Source: Bacteroidales bacterium (lineage in GTDB: Bacteria > Bacteroidota > Bacteroidia > Bacteroidales > UBA932). From it: a DNA stretch of 35,660 bases. Positions within the stretch are counted from its first letter, which is position 1; the number at the start of each line of letters is the position of its first letter. Location: assembly GCA_016285215.1 (NCBI GenBank), contig JAEEQI010000003.1, forward strand, positions 1-35,660. Reading direction: 5' to 3'. The translations under genes and the position numbers were made by a program. Positions 32,799 through 35,660 of this stretch are shown piece after piece. The notes beneath the pieces are model-generated. The model did no database searches. It saw only the letters and a list, made by a program, of their open reading frames with translations, and was not told the origin of the DNA.

Positions 32799-34337
32799 AT
32801 GACTCAAGACGAATTATTTAAAGTGTTGGTAGCCCACTGCAAGGAGTATGGCTTCATCTTCCCTTCCAGTGAGATTTACGATGGTCTGGCCGCCGTTTAC
32901 GACTATGGCCAGATGGGCGTCCAGCTCAAAAACAACATCAAAAACTACTGGTGGGAGGCTATGACGCGCCTCAACGAGAACATCGTGGGCATTGATTCCG
33001 CCATTTTTATGCATCCCCGCATCTGGGAAGCCTCCGGTCACGTGGGCGCCTTCAATGACCCCCTCATTGACAACAAGGACTCCAAGAAGCGTTACAGGGC
33101 CGATGTCCTCATTGAAGACTACCTGGGCAAGATTGAGGAAAAGATTGAAAAAGAGGTGGCTAAGGGCAAAAAGAAGTTCGGAGACGCCTTTGACGAGGCC
33201 CAGTTCCGGGCTACAAACCCCAATGTGCTGCGCGAAAAGGCCAAATATGACGAGGTACACGACCGTTATGTGGCTGCCGAAAAGGCCAACGATTTTGCCG
33301 AATATCGCCAGATTATCATCGACTGCAACATCGTGTGCCCCATTTCCGGTACTTGCAACTGGACCGAGGTGCGTCAGTTCAACCTGATGTTCTCCACCTC
33401 CATGGGCTCCACGGCCGACGGCGCCAACCTCATTTATCTGCGTCCGGAGACCGCCCAGGGCATTTTTGTGAACTATCTGAACGTCCAGAAGACCGGCCGG
33501 ATGAAGATTCCTTTCGGTATCGCCCAGATCGGAAAGGCCTTCCGCAACGAGATTGTGGCCCGCCAGTTTATCTTCCGCATGCGCGAGTTCGAGCAGATGG
33601 AGATGCAGTTCTTCATCAAGCCCGGCACCGAGCTGGATTGGTTCAAGAAGTGGAAGGAAACCCGCATGAAATGGCACGTAAACCTGGGAATGGGGGCCGA
33701 TAATTACCGTTTCCACGACCACGAGAAGCTGGCCCATTACGCCAACGCCGCCACGGATATCGAGTTCAACTTCCCCTTCGGCTTCAAGGAACTGGAAGGC
33801 ATTCACAGCCGTACCAACTTCGACCTGGGCAACCATCAGAAGTTCTCCGGCAAAAAGATCGAATACTTTGATCCTGAGGAGAATACCTCCTATACTCCCT
33901 ATGTTATCGAGACGTCCATCGGTGTAGACCGTATGTGCCTGGCCGTGCTGGCCCACTCCTATACGGTAGAGAAGCTGGAAAATGGCGAGGAGCGCGTTGT
34001 AATGAAGATTCCCGCCCCGCTGGCTCCCATCAAGGTGGCCGTAATGCCGCTGGTGAAGAAGGACGGCCTGCCGGAACTGGCCCAGAAGGTCGTAGACGAA
34101 CTCAAGTACGACTTCTCCTACCAGTACGACGAGAAAGACTCTATTGGAAAGCGCTATCGCCGCCAGGACGCCATTGGAACGCCGTTCTGCGTAACCGTGG
34201 ACCACGATTCTCTGAACGACGGCTGCGTCACCGTACGCGACCGCGACAACATGACGCAGGAGCGCGTGAAGATCGAAGACCTCCGTTCCATGATTGAAAA
34301 GAAGGTCTCTCTCACCAATCTCCTCCGCAACCTGTAA
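32799..34337 (+). CDS. glyS: Glycyl-tRNA synthetase, single-chain class II type
   Basis: The enzyme charges tRNA-Gly with glycine. The 512-residue chain is the homodimeric (alpha2) type used by Bacteroidetes, not the alpha2-beta2 enzyme of E. coli. It starts with the family-type region (LVAHCKEYGFIFPSSEIYDG). It has CPISGTCNWTEVRQFN near residue 180, class II motif 2 with FRNEI near 248, and motif 3 GVDRMCLAVL near 375. The anticodon-binding domain begins around APIKVAVMPL. The gene is complete. The symbol varies (glyS or glyQS). Confidence 0.95.
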   Translation: MTQDELFKVLVAHCKEYGFIFPSSEIYDGLAAVYDYGQMGVQLKNNIKNYWWEAMTRLNENIVGIDSAIFMHPRIWEASGHVGAFNDPLIDNKDSKKRYRADVLIEDYLGKIEEKIEKEVAKGKKKFGDAFDEAQFRATNPNVLREKAKYDEVHDRYVAAEKANDFAEYRQIIIDCNIVCPISGTCNWTEVRQFNLMFSTSMGSTADGANLIYLRPETAQGIFVNYLNVQKTGRMKIPFGIAQIGKAFRNEIVARQFIFRMREFEQMEMQFFIKPGTELDWFKKWKETRMKWHVNLGMGADNYRFHDHEKLAHYANAATDIEFNFPFGFKELEGIHSRTNFDLGNHQKFSGKKIEYFDPEENTSYTPYVIETSIGVDRMCLAVLAHSYTVEKLENGEERVVMKIPAPLAPIKVAVMPLVKKDGLPELAQKVVDELKYDFSYQYDEKDSIGKRYRRQDAIGTPFCVTVDHDSLNDGCVTVRDRDNMTQERVKIEDLRSMIEKKVSLTNLLRNL

Positions 34338-34342
34338 CATTT

Positions 34343-34771
34343 ATGCGAAAAGCGCTTATAATCATAAATTTGACTATCCTCTCGGCGTCTTGCGTACGGG
34401 AGGATAGTCAGGATTATGGGCCGCTTTTTCTGCTCATAACGGCCATTTTGGCCACCCTGGTCCTCTACTTTTGGGCCCGAAAAGCCCAGTTGGAAAAGCA
34501 GCTGCTGGAAGAGCGCGAGGAAAACGAGCGCATCATGTCCATCGCAGAGGATCTTCAAGCGCGTCTCGGCGCCCTTCGTCAGCGCCCTAACAGCCGTACA
34601 TTCAATGCATTAGACCGTTTGTGCGAGCAGTATTATATCTATGAAGGGACCGAAAATCTGCAACCCAGAATTCTAAAGGAAGTCCGTTCCATCGTGGAAG
34701 GTTTAAGGGCCGATGAGGGTGTCCAAAACAGTTGGAACAGGCCCTCAACGAGAGCTCAGACAACGTCATGA
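34343..34771 (+). pseudogene. Membrane-anchored regulator, 5' fragment (frameshifted)
   Basis: This frame encodes a lipoprotein-like signal segment (LSASC), a transmembrane helix (LLITAILATLVLYFW) and a charged coiled coil (about residues 45-80). It continues to VEGLRADEGVQ before going out of frame. It resembles the C-terminal half of the TPR/coiled-coil regulators common in Bacteroidales, but without the N-terminal TPR repeats. Frame is lost at the A4 run 34724-34727. One extra A would restore VQKQLEQALNESS and join the 3' fragment. Either the gene is broken or there is a base-calling error in the homopolymer. A perfect 11-bp inverted repeat (34371-34410) lies at its start. Confidence 0.65.
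34371..34410 (+). repeat. 11-bp perfect inverted repeat at the start of the regulator gene
   Basis: TGACTATCCTC (34371-34381) and GAGGATAGTCA (34400-34410) are perfect complements with an 18-base loop. It lies 33 bases after the glyS stop and within the first codons of the regulator. It could end glyS transcripts, shape the regulator mRNA, or bind a protein. Confidence 0.6.
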
Positions 34772-34980
34772 TCAAGCTGAGGAACACTTTTCCGAAGTTG
34801 AAACAAGAAGATTACCTGCTATACCTTTTTGCTGCCTCCGGCTTCTCTTCCACGACCATCTCTACCCTTCTTGAAAAGGACAAACCCTACGTCTATAACC
34901 GCCTGTATCGCCTAAAAGAGCGCATAAAAGCCTGTGAAAGTGCGGATAGAGGCCTTTTCCTGGCCTGTTTAGACCGATAG
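34732..34980 (+). pseudogene. Membrane-anchored regulator, 3' fragment with the family's conserved C-terminus
   Basis: This frame begins LEQALNESSDN and carries the well-conserved C-terminal block of the Bacteroidales regulator family: RNTFPKLKQEDYLLYLFAA, then SSTTISTLLEKDKPYVYNR and RLKERIK. This part is presumed to be a helix-turn-helix. It is in the -1 frame relative to the upstream fragment. An internal ATG at 34768 could start a short independent protein, but no promoter or separate role is visible, so I read it as the end of one frameshifted gene. Confidence 0.65.
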
Positions 34981-35128
34981 TTGCTTTTCGGGGGTTAACG
35001 GGTGAAAAGTACGGGTTTTCGACATAAAAACGGGCTATTGCGAGAATGTTTTTCGACCGGTCCGTGGTAAATGGCTTATCTTCAAGGGGTTAATGAAACA
35101 AAAATGCGAGATTCTTTTTTAGGGATAA

Positions 35129-35160
35129 TTTGGAGCTCAAAAATATCCTTTCCATCTTTG
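35129..35160 (+). promoter_or_regulatory. tonB promoter: TTTG, 20-base spacer, CATCTTTG
   Basis: A -33 TTTG at 35129-35132 and a -7 CATCTTTG at 35153-35160 are spaced by 20 bases, the Bacteroidetes arrangement with one mismatch in the -7 element. The rest of the 214-base gap (34981-35194) shows only short imperfect repeats (ACGGG three times; GCGAGAnT before two T-rich runs) and no gene. Confidence 0.65.
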
Positions 35161-35194
35161 CATTAGAGAAATTAAACCCCAAAAATCAATAACC

Positions 35195-35660
35195 ATGGAA
35201 GTAAAGAAATCACCCAAAGCCAGCCTTGAGAACAAGCGCCTGCTCTTCACCGAGATCGGCCTCGTCGTTGCTCTTGGCATCGTGTATTTGGCCTTCAACT
35301 ACTCTTCCAAGGACGCCAAGGTGGCCGTTCTTGAAGACACCACCCAGGCTGTCGTTGAAGAAGAGATGGTGGCTATCCAGAATGAGCTCCCTCCGCCCCC
35401 GCCCGAGGCTCCCAGCATTCCCGTCCTGAGTGACCAGATCGACATCGTGGACGATGACATCAAACTGGATGACGACCTGTTCATGAACCTGGAAGACAAC
35501 AACCAGGCTTTCGAGATCCAGGACTATAAAGAGGCCGCTGTGGAAGAGGAAGAAGTGGAAGAAGAAGCCATTCCTTTCCAGCTCGTAGAAAAGAAGCCTT
35601 CCTTCCAGGGTGGCGACGCCAACGAGTTCTCCAAGTGGGTTAACTCCCGTCTGGTTTATC
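35195..35660 (+). CDS. tonB: Energy transducer TonB, 5' part (cut by window edge)
   Basis: TonB passes inner-membrane proton-motive force to outer membrane transporters such as SusC. The visible 155 residues show a cytoplasmic start and one transmembrane helix (about 16-36). A short proline run (ELPPPPPEAP) and a long acidic periplasmic linker follow. The TonB C-terminal domain begins with KKPSFQGGDANEFSKWVNSR, typical of Bacteroidales TonB, and is cut by the window edge. About 80 more residues are expected. It has its own promoter. The acidic linker is unusual next to the Pro/Lys-rich linker of classical TonB, but is common in this phylum. Confidence 0.9.
   Translation, partial: MEVKKSPKASLENKRLLFTEIGLVVALGIVYLAFNYSSKDAKVAVLEDTTQAVVEEEMVAIQNELPPPPPEAPSIPVLSDQIDIVDDDIKLDDDLFMNLEDNNQAFEIQDYKEAAVEEEEVEEEAIPFQLVEKKPSFQGGDANEFSKWVNSRLVY

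Noticed and set aside
34724..34734. Programmed -1 frameshift in the regulator gene
   Set aside because: The sequence does not form an X-XXY-YYZ slippery heptamer, since the P-site codon could not re-pair after slipping.

Overview
The window is a stretch of a Bacteroidota chromosome, most likely order Bacteroidales. The support is a SusC/SusD pair, a type IX secretion sorting domain next to a PorV-like barrel, a succinate dehydrogenase/fumarate reductase of the FrdA/FrdB type, a TonB of the Bacteroidales type, and repeated promoter elements of the Bacteroidetes form TAnnTTTG close to start codons. Genus cannot be fixed from the sequence. Most genes are GC-balanced; one small repeat-bounded unit (3457-3818) is much more AT-rich.

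Layout. 1-2159 is the 5' two thirds of mfd on the minus strand, cut by the window edge. An AT-rich gap with TTATCAAC words leads to ruvB (2410-3450). Between ruvB and a secreted Ntn-hydrolase lies a GIY-YIG nuclease gene bounded by inverted copies of a hairpin repeat. The fumarate reductase genes frdA and frdB follow (4693-7394) without the cytochrome b subunit. A 382-bp promoter region then leads to a SusC-SusD-lipoprotein operon (7777-13281) closed by a strong terminator. A second exported operon (13347-17583) holds an unknown secreted protein, a large subtilisin-like protease with a T9SS C-terminal domain, and a PorV/PorQ-like barrel.

On the minus strand are hflX (17584-18768) and a 1987-residue nonribosomal peptide synthetase with order A-T-C-A-T-R (18781-24744). 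It should make a dipeptide and release it reductively as an aldehyde, which normally cyclises to a pyrazinone-type product. Divergent from it is a partner-switching signalling module: a Cache-SpoIIE phosphatase fused to an RsbW-like kinase, plus a STAS antagonist. This is tightly coupled to ybeY and mnmG. Two parS-like palindromes lie in and just behind mnmG.

ruvA (minus) and a sufS-sufE-DUF59-folK operon (plus) diverge from one short palindromic promoter region. glyS follows, then a regulator gene broken by a one-base frameshift, then the 5' part of a tonB gene that runs off the right edge.

The most interesting items are the compact dipeptide-aldehyde NRPS, the GIY-YIG repeat unit that supplies coding sequence to its neighbour, the parS-like sites at mnmG, and the protease that carries both a lipobox and a T9SS sorting domain. 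No tRNA, rRNA, CRISPR array or transposase was seen.
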